Shown in pieces: positions 1 through 7,665 of a stretch of DNA of 7,774 nucleotides. The notes beneath the pieces are model-generated. The model worked only from the letters and a program-made list of their open reading frames with translations. It ran no database searches and was not told the DNA's origin. Position 1 is the first letter of the stretch, and the number at the start of each line of letters is the position of its first letter. A program made the translations under genes and the position numbers. The stretch covers positions 1-7,774 of the forward strand of contig JALVRY010000014.1 of assembly GCA_027024625.1 (NCBI GenBank), in the 5' to 3' direction. This stretch comes from Thiotrichaceae bacterium. Lineage in GTDB: Bacteria; Pseudomonadota; Gammaproteobacteria; Thiotrichales; Thiotrichaceae.

Positions 1-8
1 AAATCTTA

Positions 9-39
9 GCTTCACCCGTAGGTTAAGCGGGCATTTTTT
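9..39 (+). terminator. Possible rho-independent terminator of an upstream gene
   Basis: GCTTCACC (9-16) can pair with GGTTAAGC (21-28) around a CGTA loop, with one C/T mismatch in the stem. Five bases later comes a run of six T (34-39). This would suit the end of a plus-strand gene lying left of the window. The stem is short and the T run is not directly attached, so the call is weak. An alternative pairing, AGCGG (26-30) with CCGCT (42-46), uses part of the same bases. Confidence 0.3.
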
Positions 40-50
40 AAACCGCTGTG

Positions 51-96
51 GAATCAATAGCTTGTGCTATCTGCCGTAGTGAAGTCACGGATTCAG
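51..96 (+). repeat. Palindromic leader element, copy A (upstream of first paralogue)
   Basis: The right half, 72-96, matches 3002-3024 upstream of the second gene almost base for base (TGCCGTAGT, then AAGTCAC, then GATTCAG), with one extra base and one substitution. Both copies begin with GAATC. In this copy the left arm has drifted: GAATC (51-55) still mirrors GATTC (90-94) and CTT (61-63) mirrors AAG (82-84), but the bases between no longer pair. A local hairpin, ATAGC (57-61) with GCTAT (66-70), has appeared instead. The element ends 23 bases before the start codon, nearly the same distance as in copy B. It may be a 5'-UTR stem-loop, an operator, or a member of a dispersed palindromic repeat family; the sequence alone does not decide. 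Confidence 0.6.
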
Positions 97-105
97 GTTA
101 AAACC

Positions 106-123
106 ATGACTAATATAGAATGA
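106..123 (+). other. Possible five-codon leader ORF overlapping the first gene's start
   Basis: ATG at 106-108 is followed by four codons and TGA at 121-123, so its stop overlaps the first gene's ATG (120-122) in an ATGA arrangement. An AGG at 95-97 lies eight bases before this ATG, a workable Shine-Dalgarno distance, while the first gene's own ATG has no purine-rich site in range. Translation could start here and re-initiate at 120. A reading frame this short can easily arise by chance. Confidence 0.2.
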
Positions 124-2834
124 AAATTAAAATAATAAACAAACTATCCTTATCAATAGGTTTACTAAGCTTAGTATTATCACAACAGGCAATTTCTGAT
201 GTTAGTGGTATAGTTTACAAAGACTTACCTGTTAATGGTACAGCATTAAATACTTATGGCGTTAAAGATGCCAATGAGCAAGGTGTTTCAGGTGTTACTG
301 TTACCGCCTATCAAGCCGATGGCACATCACAAACCACAGTAACAGCAGATGATGGTTCATGGACTTTAGCCACGACAGGTGACGTAAGAGTCGAGTTTAC
401 AACGGTACCTTCTTACTTAAAAGAAAGCCCAGACGGTGGTATCGCTAACTCTGCTACTCAGTTCGTTGGTGATGGGAGTGTTGTAAATTTTGGTTTACAT
501 GATATTGCCGACTACTCTGATACCACAGCCCCGTTCTACGTAACAAATGCCCAACAAAATGGAACCCATATTAATAGTACAACGCTGGGGTTATATACAG
601 TTCCTTATACCTCTTCAGAACTAAATGCCACATTTTCAGAAAGAGGAGCAACGGCAACAGGTTATATTCCAGTTGATACCATAACGACAAAAGATATAGG
701 TTCTGTTTGGGGTAAAGCCTATCAAAAAGATAAAAAGCGTCTTTTTGTTGCGAGTATGTTACAGCGTCATGTCGGTTTTGCTAAAACGCCCGCTGATATT
801 TTTGTTGCAGACTATTCAACAGGAAGCCCAGCAACATTATTAGGAAGTTTTTCATTGCAAGGTAAAGTACCTGCAAATGGTGGTGCTGCAATTGATTTAG
901 GCTCAGTTGATAGAAGTAGCGGTGCTGACTATACATTAACTGATGATCCCGCAACCCAAAACATAGACCTTGATGCCTACGCAAAAGTAGGAAAAATATC
1001 CTATGGTGATATTGATGTTGATCATAACAACCAAAAATTATGGTTGGTCAACTTAAATCAAAAAGCCTTGATCTCGGTTGATATATCAGGTGATTTTAAC
1101 TCTCTGTCTACCGCTACTGTAAATCAGTATTTAATAGAAAGTCTCCCCAATGCACCAGTCTGTGATAATACAAAAGGTCAACTAAGACCTTGGGCTTTAG
1201 CCATACATGAAGGGAAAGGTTATGTGGGTGCGATTTGTGACGGTTCTATTTCAAAATCAAATGCTGATATGTTTGCATTTATTGTTTCCTTTGACTTACA
1301 AAACCCTTCCGCAGGATTTACAAACGAATTCACTTTCCCTTTAAATTATCAAAGACAGATAATAAACTGGTATGCATGGGAAGATACTTGGGTTGATCCA
1401 ACAAGAGCAAAGTATGGGACACTTTACGGAGAACCTATTTTAAGTGATATTGAATTTGATGAATTCAATAATATGTATCTTGGCTTTTTGGATAGATATT
1501 CAACACAACTGGGGGCTAATAACTATCGAGCTGTTTCAGGAACAACAGAAAGTGAAGGAGCGACTGAATATGGTGAAATCTTAAAAATATGTAATACAAA
1601 TGGTATTTATGAGCAAGAAGGTACTGCGACTTGCCCCCAGAGTATAATTAATTATAACTCGAACCTTGATATCCCAGAATTTTTTAACGACATTGGAGGA
1701 GATAGAGACAGAGAAGCCTCACTTGGTGCATTGGCTTTATTGAAAGGGAGTAATGATCTATTACTTGGCACAGAAGACCCCCATCCACAAAGCACCTCTG
1801 GGGAAAGTATAGTTAATTACCACTTTACACAGGGTACACACACATTAAATACAATAGATGGATCAATTCGGAATTGGTACGCACATATTAGCACACATAG
1901 CTCATCACCCATAAGAGGGCTTAATGGCAAAGCCAATGGTATGGGAGATATTGAGCTTATCACTGCACCAGCCCCTATCGAAATAGGCAATCGTGTTTGG
2001 TTGGATGATGATAGCGATGGTATTCAAGATGCGGGGGAAGCAGGTATCTCTGGTGTTACCGTCGAGCTGTTAGATGCTAGTGACAACACGATTGCGACAG
2101 CAACAACGGATGCTAATGGATATTATATATTTTCAAATGATCCAAGTGGCACAAGCACCGCAAGCCATATTTACAATATCGCAGCACTATCAGCTGGAGA
2201 AAATTATAAAGTTCGTATTCCTAATATCAACACCAATGCAGGAGCGACTAAACAGGCGAGTTTAGGAACAAATATATTAACACCGAGTAACACAGGTGAG
2301 GGCACTAATGCAAATCAGAATGATAGCGATGGAATTGAGTCAGGAAGCAATGCCGATGCCAATATTGCAGGGAGTGATATACCTGTAGCAGGAGCAAATA
2401 ATCACAGCTATGACTTTGGCTTTAGATCAGCATCTGTACCACCTCCAGCAACAGGTGGGTGTACAACAATAACAAATACCGCAGAGATAACAAACGTCGA
2501 CCAAACAGACCCTCTACTCACTAATAATACATCCAGTGTAGATATTCAAGCCAACTGTACAGTACCAAAAGCAGATTTAGAATTAGTAAAAATAGCAGAT
2601 AAATCACAAGTACTAAAAGGAGACACTTTAACCTACACCCTAACATTAACAAACAAGGGTGACAGTGAAGCAACAGATGTAGCAGTTACAGATACTTTAC
2701 CGATAGATGTCACATTTGTAAGTGCAACACCAACTGCGGGAACTACATTTGATGATGGAACAAAAGTCTGGTCAATTCCGTCGTTACCTAAAAATAATGT
2801 GGTGACTTTGCAAATTGTAGTAACAATTAATTAA
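120..2834 (+). CDS. Secreted SdrD B-like / DUF11 domain protein (paralogue 1)
   Basis: A 904-residue exported protein of unknown function, probably surface-associated or extracellular. Residues 1-26 form a signal peptide (KIKIINK basic start, hydrophobic core, QQAIS before D27). Residues about 28-127 are a degenerate SdrD B-like beta-sandwich that lacks a clear calcium loop. Residues about 185-615 look like a beta-propeller, with blade-like stretches RLFVASMLQRHVGF, YGDIDVDHNNQKLWLVNL and LSDIEFDEFNNMYLGF. Residues 619-769 are a second SdrD B-like module with an acidic loop, [12 protein letters not shown], typical of calcium binding in this family. Residues 779-813 look like the tail of a lost DUF11 unit, and 818-904 are a DUF11 module ending at the C-terminus. 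There is no LPXTG, PEP-CTERM or membrane anchor. The start at 120 gives the signal peptide directly but has no evident Shine-Dalgarno site. The gene at 3046 is its paralogue. Domain calls are pattern recognition without a search; substrate or partner is unknown. Confidence 0.9.
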   Translation: MKIKIINKLSLSIGLLSLVLSQQAISDVSGIVYKDLPVNGTALNTYGVKDANEQGVSGVTVTAYQADGTSQTTVTADDGSWTLATTGDVRVEFTTVPSYLKESPDGGIANSATQFVGDGSVVNFGLHDIADYSDTTAPFYVTNAQQNGTHINSTTLGLYTVPYTSSELNATFSERGATATGYIPVDTITTKDIGSVWGKAYQKDKKRLFVASMLQRHVGFAKTPADIFVADYSTGSPATLLGSFSLQGKVPANGGAAIDLGSVDRSSGADYTLTDDPATQNIDLDAYAKVGKISYGDIDVDHNNQKLWLVNLNQKALISVDISGDFNSLSTATVNQYLIESLPNAPVCDNTKGQLRPWALAIHEGKGYVGAICDGSISKSNADMFAFIVSFDLQNPSAGFTNEFTFPLNYQRQIINWYAWEDTWVDPTRAKYGTLYGEPILSDIEFDEFNNMYLGFLDRYSTQLGANNYRAVSGTTESEGATEYGEILKICNTNGIYEQEGTATCPQSIINYNSNLDIPEFFNDIGGDRDREASLGALALLKGSNDLLLGTEDPHPQSTSGESIVNYHFTQGTHTLNTIDGSIRNWYAHISTHSSSPIRGLNGKANGMGDIELITAPAPIEIGNRVWLDDDSDGIQDAGEAGISGVTVELLDASDNTIATATTDANGYYIFSNDPSGTSTASHIYNIAALSAGENYKVRIPNINTNAGATKQASLGTNILTPSNTGEGTNANQNDSDGIESGSNADANIAGSDIPVAGANNHSYDFGFRSASVPPPATGGCTTITNTAEITNVDQTDPLLTNNTSSVDIQANCTVPKADLELVKIADKSQVLKGDTLTYTLTLTNKGDSEATDVAVTDTLPIDVTFVSATPTAGTTFDDGTKVWSIPSLPKNNVVTLQIVVTIN

Positions 2835-2838
2835 ATCT

Positions 2839-2884
2839 GAGGTTATCCCAAAATCTGTGTAATTACTCGCTTACATATAACCTC
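2839..2884 (+). terminator. Inverted repeat just after the first paralogue, weak terminator candidate
   Basis: GAGGTTAT (2839-2846) is perfectly complementary to ATAACCTC (2877-2884), separated by 30 bases, and begins four bases after the TAA stop. No T run follows, so it is not a classical rho-independent terminator. It may protect the 3' end of the mRNA, or be a remnant of a mobile-element end. Confidence 0.3.
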
Positions 2885-2953
2885 TCAAATACTCATCAAG
2901 CTAGTGACAGATCACATAAAAATATTAGGCATATTTGTCATCCAGATTTAATA

Positions 2954-2980
2954 TTGCCATTAAATAATGAAAAATATAAA
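2954..2980 (+). promoter_or_regulatory. Candidate sigma-70-type promoter for the second paralogue
   Basis: TTGCCA (2954-2959) resembles a -35 box and TATAAA (2975-2980) a -10 box. The spacer is 15 bases, slightly shorter than ideal. Transcription would begin near 2986-2988, at the foot of the palindromic element that starts at 2984, so the mRNA would carry that hairpin at or near its 5' end. The region is AT-rich, so chance matches are likely. Confidence 0.35.
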
Positions 2981-2983
2981 CAT

Positions 2984-3024
2984 GAATCCGTGGCTTCACT
3001 GTGCCGTAGTAAGTCACTGATTCA
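2984..3024 (+). repeat. Palindromic leader element, copy B (upstream of second paralogue)
   Basis: This is a near-complete stem-loop. GAATC (2984-2988) pairs with GATTC (3019-3023), GTG (2990-2992) with CAC (3015-3017), G2993 with T3014 as a wobble, CTT (2994-2996) with AAG (3011-3013), and AC (2998-2999) with GT (3009-3010). The loop is about TGTGCCGTA (3000-3008). The reverse complement of its left arm matches the right arm of copy A (79-94) at 15 of 16 bases, so the ancestral element was probably a perfect palindrome. It ends 21 bases before the ATG and leaves the Shine-Dalgarno site free. Confidence 0.7.
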
Positions 3025-3034
3025 GAATAAAAAT

Positions 3035-3039
3035 AAGGA
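3035..3039 (+). promoter_or_regulatory. Ribosome binding site of second paralogue
   Basis: AAGGA lies six bases before the ATG at 3046 and fixes that start. It contrasts with the first paralogue, which has no such site before its ATG. Confidence 0.75.
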
Positions 3040-3045
3040 TTAACA

Positions 3046-5721
3046 ATGAAGCTCTATAAACTATCACTAATAGCTAGTATGTTGCTAGGTTCGGCTCTCT
3101 CCCAGCAAGTATTTGCAGATATTACTGGCACAACCTTTCGTGACTATAATGCTGACGGTGTAAAGCAAGGTGGAGAGCACGGAGAAGCAGGTATCATAAT
3201 TAAAGCATATGCCAATGATGCTACAAATAAAGATGTAGAAGTTGCTAATACAATCAGTGGTATAGGTGGAAACTATTCACTTAATGTCCCTGCTAATAAA
3301 TTCCCTGTTCGCTTAGAATTCAGTTTTCCTGTAACTGAAAACTGCGGTACCTTAGCAAAAGGTAAGGATTTTCCATCTGGGGGAGGAGGAGCTTATGGTA
3401 CTAGTGTACAATTTGCTACAGCTGACTCAGAGGTGCACAATTTTGCCTTTAGCTATCCTTCTGATTTCTCTACTGACAGTGATCCCTATATGTTTTCAAG
3501 CATACAAGTTCATGGCGATCCACTTAGCCCTAATGGAGATGCAAATGATACAGCAAATGTCCCTGCCATCGTTAAATTTAGATTTTGGAATCATGGAATA
3601 GCATCTAATTCAGGTAGAGGTACTGGAACTGATACAGCATGGGAAGCACTCGTTAATCAAAATCTTGTCGGCACAACAAAAGGGCTTGCCTACTCTCGAC
3701 AAGCGAAAAAAATCTTTGCAGCAGCAATGCTCAAACGACACACAGGAATGGGACCTCTTGGAGGAGGAGGAATTTATATCATTGACCCAGACTTAACACC
3801 TACAACACAAGGAAATGTCAATTTCTTGGATTTAGATGAGATTGGTATTGCTACAAGTGATGAAACAAGTGCATATGATGCCTCTATTATCAATTTTAAT
3901 AAGGTCAACCCATCCAATGTGATTGGTAGCAACACTGAGCGACTTTTAAAAGGTGATAAGACTGAACCTACTTATGATTCGGCCGCTTTAGGGCAAGTAG
4001 GCAAGCTCTCACTAGGCGATATAGATATTAGTGAAGATGGTCAATACTTATATGTTGTAAACCTGTATGACCGTAAACTCTATCGCATTGATTTAACTGA
4101 TCCTAAGAATCCAGTTGCTCCAACAGCAGCTAATGCAGCAACAAAAATAGTAGCTTATCAGATTCCTGATAAATGTGATTATTCTGTAAAAGCAGGAGAG
4201 TATCGTCCTTTTGGTTTAGGAATATATCGAAATAAACCTTATGTGAGTGTTACCTGCTCAGGACAAGCCGCAGATGGTAGCCTCGTTGCTGACCATATCA
4301 CCAGTGGGTCTATGCACTTTGGTGGTGGTGCTGATATGAAAGGATTCATTCTTAGCCTAGATGAATCAACAGGCACATGGAATGAAGAAACTCAATGGAC
4401 ATTTGATTATCGTGATAATGATATAGATTCTGGAAGTGGAGAATCGACAAGATGGAATTTATGGGAAAATGCAGGTGATAGCTATTGGTTACATGGTGTT
4501 CCTTTAATTACAGACATAGGGTTTGATAATGCAGGAAATATGTTAATTGGAATAGGAGATCGTTGGGGAGATATGGTGGGTTATCCCGGGAAACGTGTAG
4601 ATCCAAATAATAGAACCGATCTAACATTCCATGCACAAACCCAAGGTGACATATTACGATCACAGCTTGATACAAGTACTTGTTCTTATATTACAACACC
4701 AGATGACTACTATAATGACACGGTCAAACATGATGAATCGTCAAGCGGCATGTTAGGAGGGCATCATGATGCTAAGAGTGATATCGCTCTTTCAACCTTT
4801 ATGGATCCTATACTTAACTCATCAAGCGGTATTGTACGTTACAACAATTTAACAGGGCAGCGTATTTATAAAGATGCAGGAGGAGTATTGCATGAGTCGA
4901 GTAACACCACTTCAGTAGCAAAAGGTGATGACGGATATGAAGTTATTCAAGCTGCCTTAACCCTAACAGGTAAAAGTAATGGCTTTGGTGACCTTGAAGC
5001 ATTAGAGCTGGTCGCTCCTATTGAGATTGGCAATCTTGTTTGGGAAGATAGTGATGATGATGGTATCCAAGATGCTGGTGAGCCAGGTATTGCAGGCGTC
5101 ATTGTAGAGTTGTTAGATGCAAATAATGCAGTTATCGCCACGACGACTACAGACGCAAATGGTAACTATATCTTTAATCATGCCAATGTTGGAGCAGGAG
5201 CAGGGCTGCAAGCAAATACTAATTATACAGTACGCATTCATCCAACACAGTTTACAGGTGGCAAAGGGGTCTCGGGTACACCACTTAATGACATGGTGTT
5301 AACACATTCAAACGTAACGGGAAATGGTTTACCTGATTTTAGTGATAATGATGGTACTACTAATGGAGCTGGAGAAGCTGAGATTAGATTAACAACAGCC
5401 GCACCAGGAGCTAATAACCACACATACGACTTTGGTCTTCGTAAAAGCAAATCAGAGGCTGACTTACAGCTTACAAAAACAGTGAGTGCAAGCTCAGTTA
5501 AATCTGGAGACTCTATTGTTTATACCCTTACTGTGAGTAATATCAGCAACACCGATGCAACAGGTGTAACTATCATCGACCCACTCCCCACAAGTGTAAC
5601 TTACGTTAGTGATGACGGTGGTACAGCAACCAATGAAAATAATGGTACCGTAACGTGGACATTGGATAATTTAACGGCAAATTCAAGTGCCACATTGAAT
5701 ATTACGGTGAATGTAAATTGA
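3046..5721 (+). CDS. Secreted SdrD B-like / DUF11 domain protein (paralogue 2)
   Basis: An 891-residue exported protein with the same plan as its upstream neighbour; function unknown. Residues 1-24 are a clear signal peptide (SQQVFA before D25). Residues 25-136 are an SdrD B-like module with an acidic loop, [17 protein letters not shown]. Residues about 207-655 are a probable beta-propeller ([53 protein letters not shown]). Residues 658-798 are a second SdrD B-like module with [12 protein letters not shown], and 805-891 a DUF11 module that ends the protein. Over the first 49 residues of the second SdrD B-like module, 37 are identical to paralogue 1 with no gap. The linker holding the DUF11 remnant in paralogue 1 is absent here. 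Cys377 and Cys404 match Cys348 and Cys373 of the paralogue and could form a disulfide. No cell-wall or membrane anchor is visible. The stop codon overlaps the first two bases of the MITE-like element at 5720. Confidence 0.9.
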   Translation: MKLYKLSLIASMLLGSALSQQVFADITGTTFRDYNADGVKQGGEHGEAGIIIKAYANDATNKDVEVANTISGIGGNYSLNVPANKFPVRLEFSFPVTENCGTLAKGKDFPSGGGGAYGTSVQFATADSEVHNFAFSYPSDFSTDSDPYMFSSIQVHGDPLSPNGDANDTANVPAIVKFRFWNHGIASNSGRGTGTDTAWEALVNQNLVGTTKGLAYSRQAKKIFAAAMLKRHTGMGPLGGGGIYIIDPDLTPTTQGNVNFLDLDEIGIATSDETSAYDASIINFNKVNPSNVIGSNTERLLKGDKTEPTYDSAALGQVGKLSLGDIDISEDGQYLYVVNLYDRKLYRIDLTDPKNPVAPTAANAATKIVAYQIPDKCDYSVKAGEYRPFGLGIYRNKPYVSVTCSGQAADGSLVADHITSGSMHFGGGADMKGFILSLDESTGTWNEETQWTFDYRDNDIDSGSGESTRWNLWENAGDSYWLHGVPLITDIGFDNAGNMLIGIGDRWGDMVGYPGKRVDPNNRTDLTFHAQTQGDILRSQLDTSTCSYITTPDDYYNDTVKHDESSSGMLGGHHDAKSDIALSTFMDPILNSSSGIVRYNNLTGQRIYKDAGGVLHESSNTTSVAKGDDGYEVIQAALTLTGKSNGFGDLEALELVAPIEIGNLVWEDSDDDGIQDAGEPGIAGVIVELLDANNAVIATTTTDANGNYIFNHANVGAGAGLQANTNYTVRIHPTQFTGGKGVSGTPLNDMVLTHSNVTGNGLPDFSDNDGTTNGAGEAEIRLTTAAPGANNHTYDFGLRKSKSEADLQLTKTVSASSVKSGDSIVYTLTVSNISNTDATGVTIIDPLPTSVTYVSDDGGTATNENNGTVTWTLDNLTANSSATLNITVNVN
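5715..5719. repeat. Left target-site duplication (AAATT)
   Basis: AAATT directly precedes the left end of the inverted-repeat element and recurs at 5879-5883 directly after its right end. Removing the element and one copy leaves a continuous sequence that still reads AAT TGA at the end of the second gene. AAATT is low in complexity, so coincidence is possible. Confidence 0.6.
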
Positions 5722-5878
5722 GACCTTTGCATGAAGGGTTGACGAAAGAAAAAAGAGCGTAATTTCCCCTATTTTGTCTAAAAATAAAGGTAATAACCGA
5801 GCTATTGGCTGAGTTTTTAGGCAAAATAGGGGGAATTCAAGCCTTTTTTATTCGTTAGATCTTTCATACAAAGGTCTC
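5720..5878. mobile_element. MITE-like element with long terminal inverted repeats
   Basis: This 159-bp element has no coding capacity. Its left arm (5720-5784) and right arm (5814-5878) are both 65 bases and mutually complementary over most of their length, with perfect outer ends (GAGACCTTTG has one mismatch only beyond its tenth base) and long matched inner blocks such as CCCCTATTTTG and CTAAAAA. The loop is about 29 bases. The ends starting GAGACCTTTGCAT resemble IS5-family terminal repeats as I remember them, so a non-autonomous derivative moved by such a transposase is the likeliest origin. Flanking AAATT repeats support insertion. Transcribed, it would fold into a large hairpin between convergent transcription units and could stop transcription or stabilise mRNA ends. 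Confidence 0.75.
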
Positions 5879-5883
5879 AAATT
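5879..5883. repeat. Right target-site duplication (AAATT)
   Basis: Second copy of the 5-bp direct repeat flanking the inverted-repeat element; see 5715-5719. The bases after it (GACTGTAAATAAAC) would have followed the stop region of the second gene before insertion. Confidence 0.6.
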
Positions 5884-6060
5884 GACTGTAAATAAACACA
5901 AATTTGAATACCTATAGTGTTCAAGAAGTTAATAGCAAGATGTAACAGGAATTACAGTAACACTTATGTGCTTAATATTAATTTCTTTAAAATGTATTCT
6001 CTCTATTTGATCATTCAAACATATCTCCAAGCAGAAGAGCTTATCCTTTACACACCCTGA

Positions 6061-7665
6061 TCAAATTAACCGCAATATAATTTCAAAAGAAGCTCCCTCT
6101 TCCCCTTGCTTGCTCTCTAATAATTTAATCTCTCCGTCATAAGTTTGCAGAATGGAGCTAATAATACCTAAGCCTAGACCTGTGCCGCCTTCTTCTCGTT
6201 TTGTGGTGAAGAATGGGGTAAAGATGCGTTTTTTATTACTGCTGGAGATACCTTCTCCATTATCGCTTACGATGATTACCGCTGTTTCTTTCGTGCATTC
6301 TAAGCTTATATTAAGCTGATCTGCTCCGTGTTGGAGGCTGTTATCAAATAGGTTTGCGAAGATAGTTTCTAATGAATCGTGTGGAATCAGCACAACGGCA
6401 GAGGTGTTGGGTAAAACAATTGATAAGCCACGTTCTGAGTAGCGATTGGTTAAGCGAGTTAAACATTCTAATATATCGGTGTTTTCTTTTACTGCTTCCA
6501 TTACATCAACTTTTGCTAGCTCTAATAAACGGGTGACTAGCCGTTTTAGTCGTTCTGTGTCTTCTAGCATATTGCCAATAAATTGTTGGCGTTTTTCTAC
6601 GGGCATGTCTGCTGCATGTTCTTGTAGTAGTTCTAATGCCCCCTGCATTGAGGTGATGGGTGTTTTAAATTCATGTGAGACATGCGAGGCAAATTCACGA
6701 ATATAGTTAGAGCGATCTGATAATGTATTCGACATATTTGCAAAGCTTTCCGATAGCAGGGCAACTTCATTAATAATTGGATTTTTCAGCGGTGTAATAT
6801 GGTCTCGCTTTCCTGAGGTCACTTGCTGAGTTTGCTCTATGAGTTTACGAATGGGTCTTGCAATTGTTGAGGCGACAAATAGCACCAAGATCAGTGTCAC
6901 GATAAGGATTGTACTGGCGACTAACATCACCTTATTGCGATTTTCATATAAGTGTTTTAATAGGTTTTTAGGAGTTCGAGATAGATATATCACACCAATT
7001 AGGCGGTCTTTTAAAATCACGGGGTATGCTGTAAAAATTCGTATTTTTGTACCACGACTTATCGATGCCAATGGCGGTGTGGCTTCATCAGAGACACGTT
7101 CACGAATAACACTTTTGTATCCACCGGCTAAGGCTTGTTTAACCTCATAGATATGAGCCAGTGATAAGCCCATCTCCGCCCTACCCGCAATCACTGTGCC
7201 ATGCATATCTAAAATACGCATACCGGCTAGGGTGATTTTTTGTGTGTCGATCAATATATCTTTGAGTTGGATACCTATATCTTGAGCTAAGTTATCGGCA
7301 AAAATTTCTGAAGGTTTCGCATGAGCACGCCGAGGTAGTACGGGGTCGTTGGATAAATCAAGGTGGGCTTCAATATGATCATCCTTGAGGTCGGATAAAT
7401 TATCGTAACCTTCTGATATTATTTTTTTAGGGATGATAATACCGTAGGGTAAACCTTGATTTTGCACATCTACCAGTTGCTTAAATACCGCTGAAAGTAC
7501 CGCAGATTGTGCAATCAACTCTGACTCAGTTTGTCGAACCAGTTCATTCTCATATAGGCTAAAAAAGTACAAGCTACCCAGCGGTAACATTAAGACGGTG
7601 AGTGTGGCTAGTAGCAGAATGCTTCTTAACCGAAATAGGTGCTTCTTTTTCTTAGCTACTGACAT
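6061..7665 (-). CDS. Two-component sensor histidine kinase with periplasmic sensor and HAMP domain
   Basis: A 534-residue inner-membrane kinase that should autophosphorylate and pass phosphate to the regulator encoded just upstream. TM1 is at about 13-35 after a basic start (AKKKKH). A periplasmic sensor region of about 210 residues follows, with PDC/Cache-like features late in it ([33 protein letters not shown]). TM2 is at about 246-268 and HAMP at about 267-320. The dimerisation/phosphoacceptor domain carries SHEFKTP with His331. The ATPase domain shows the N box (N438 to N442), the G1 box DNGEG (468-472), the F box FTPFF (482-486) and the G2 box GGTGLGLG (493-500), so all catalytic motifs are intact. 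The ATG at 7665 overlaps the regulator's end by 10 bases and has no strong Shine-Dalgarno site, which suggests translational coupling. The ligand is unknown. It is broadly CreC/ChvG-like, but I would not assign either name. Confidence 0.93.
   Translation of the reverse strand: MSVAKKKKHLFRLRSILLLATLTVLMLPLGSLYFFSLYENELVRQTESELIAQSAVLSAVFKQLVDVQNQGLPYGIIIPKKIISEGYDNLSDLKDDHIEAHLDLSNDPVLPRRAHAKPSEIFADNLAQDIGIQLKDILIDTQKITLAGMRILDMHGTVIAGRAEMGLSLAHIYEVKQALAGGYKSVIRERVSDEATPPLASISRGTKIRIFTAYPVILKDRLIGVIYLSRTPKNLLKHLYENRNKVMLVASTILIVTLILVLFVASTIARPIRKLIEQTQQVTSGKRDHITPLKNPIINEVALLSESFANMSNTLSDRSNYIREFASHVSHEFKTPITSMQGALELLQEHAADMPVEKRQQFIGNMLEDTERLKRLVTRLLELAKVDVMEAVKENTDILECLTRLTNRYSERGLSIVLPNTSAVVLIPHDSLETIFANLFDNSLQHGADQLNISLECTKETAVIIVSDNGEGISSSNKKRIFTPFFTTKREEGGTGLGLGIISSILQTYDGEIKLLESKQGEEGASFEIILRLI

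Noticed and set aside
1..119. Cyclic di-GMP (GEMM-type) riboswitch suggested by GTAGGTTAAGCGGG
   Set aside because: The conserved GEMM core and the second helix are missing, and the similarity is limited to a few bases.
781..984. Minus-strand open frame inside the first secreted-protein gene
   Set aside because: It lies within a long, clearly coding plus-strand frame, its translation is low in complexity (many Q, L and H), and no start signal is apparent. The same applies to the other short frames inside the large genes, such as 4947-5141, 5238-5450, 6446-6706 and 6839-7150.
2835..2885. Remnant of an IS256-like end (TTACACAGATTTTGGG on the minus strand)
   Set aside because: The resemblance is from memory and short, no second end or target duplication is evident, and the 8-bp inverted repeat can be explained as an mRNA-end hairpin.
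2904..2915. GTGA-N4-TCAC dyad that looks like a CRP or FNR site
   Set aside because: CRP half-sites are separated by six bases and FNR needs TTGAT-N4-ATCAA; neither pattern is met, so it is probably chance.
120..5721. Proteobacterial sortase or PEP-CTERM/exosortase substrate system
   Set aside because: Neither secreted protein has an LPXTG or PEP motif followed by a membrane segment, no sortase gene is present in the window, and the kinase is shorter than and unlike the sortase-associated kinases as I know them.
5881..6060. Small gene or terminator in the gap before the kinase
   Set aside because: No frame with a start and ribosome site is visible. The only hairpins (TGTAA 5941-5945 with TTACA 5952-5956, and a 4-bp AAGC/GCTT stem near 6030) are short and lack T runs.
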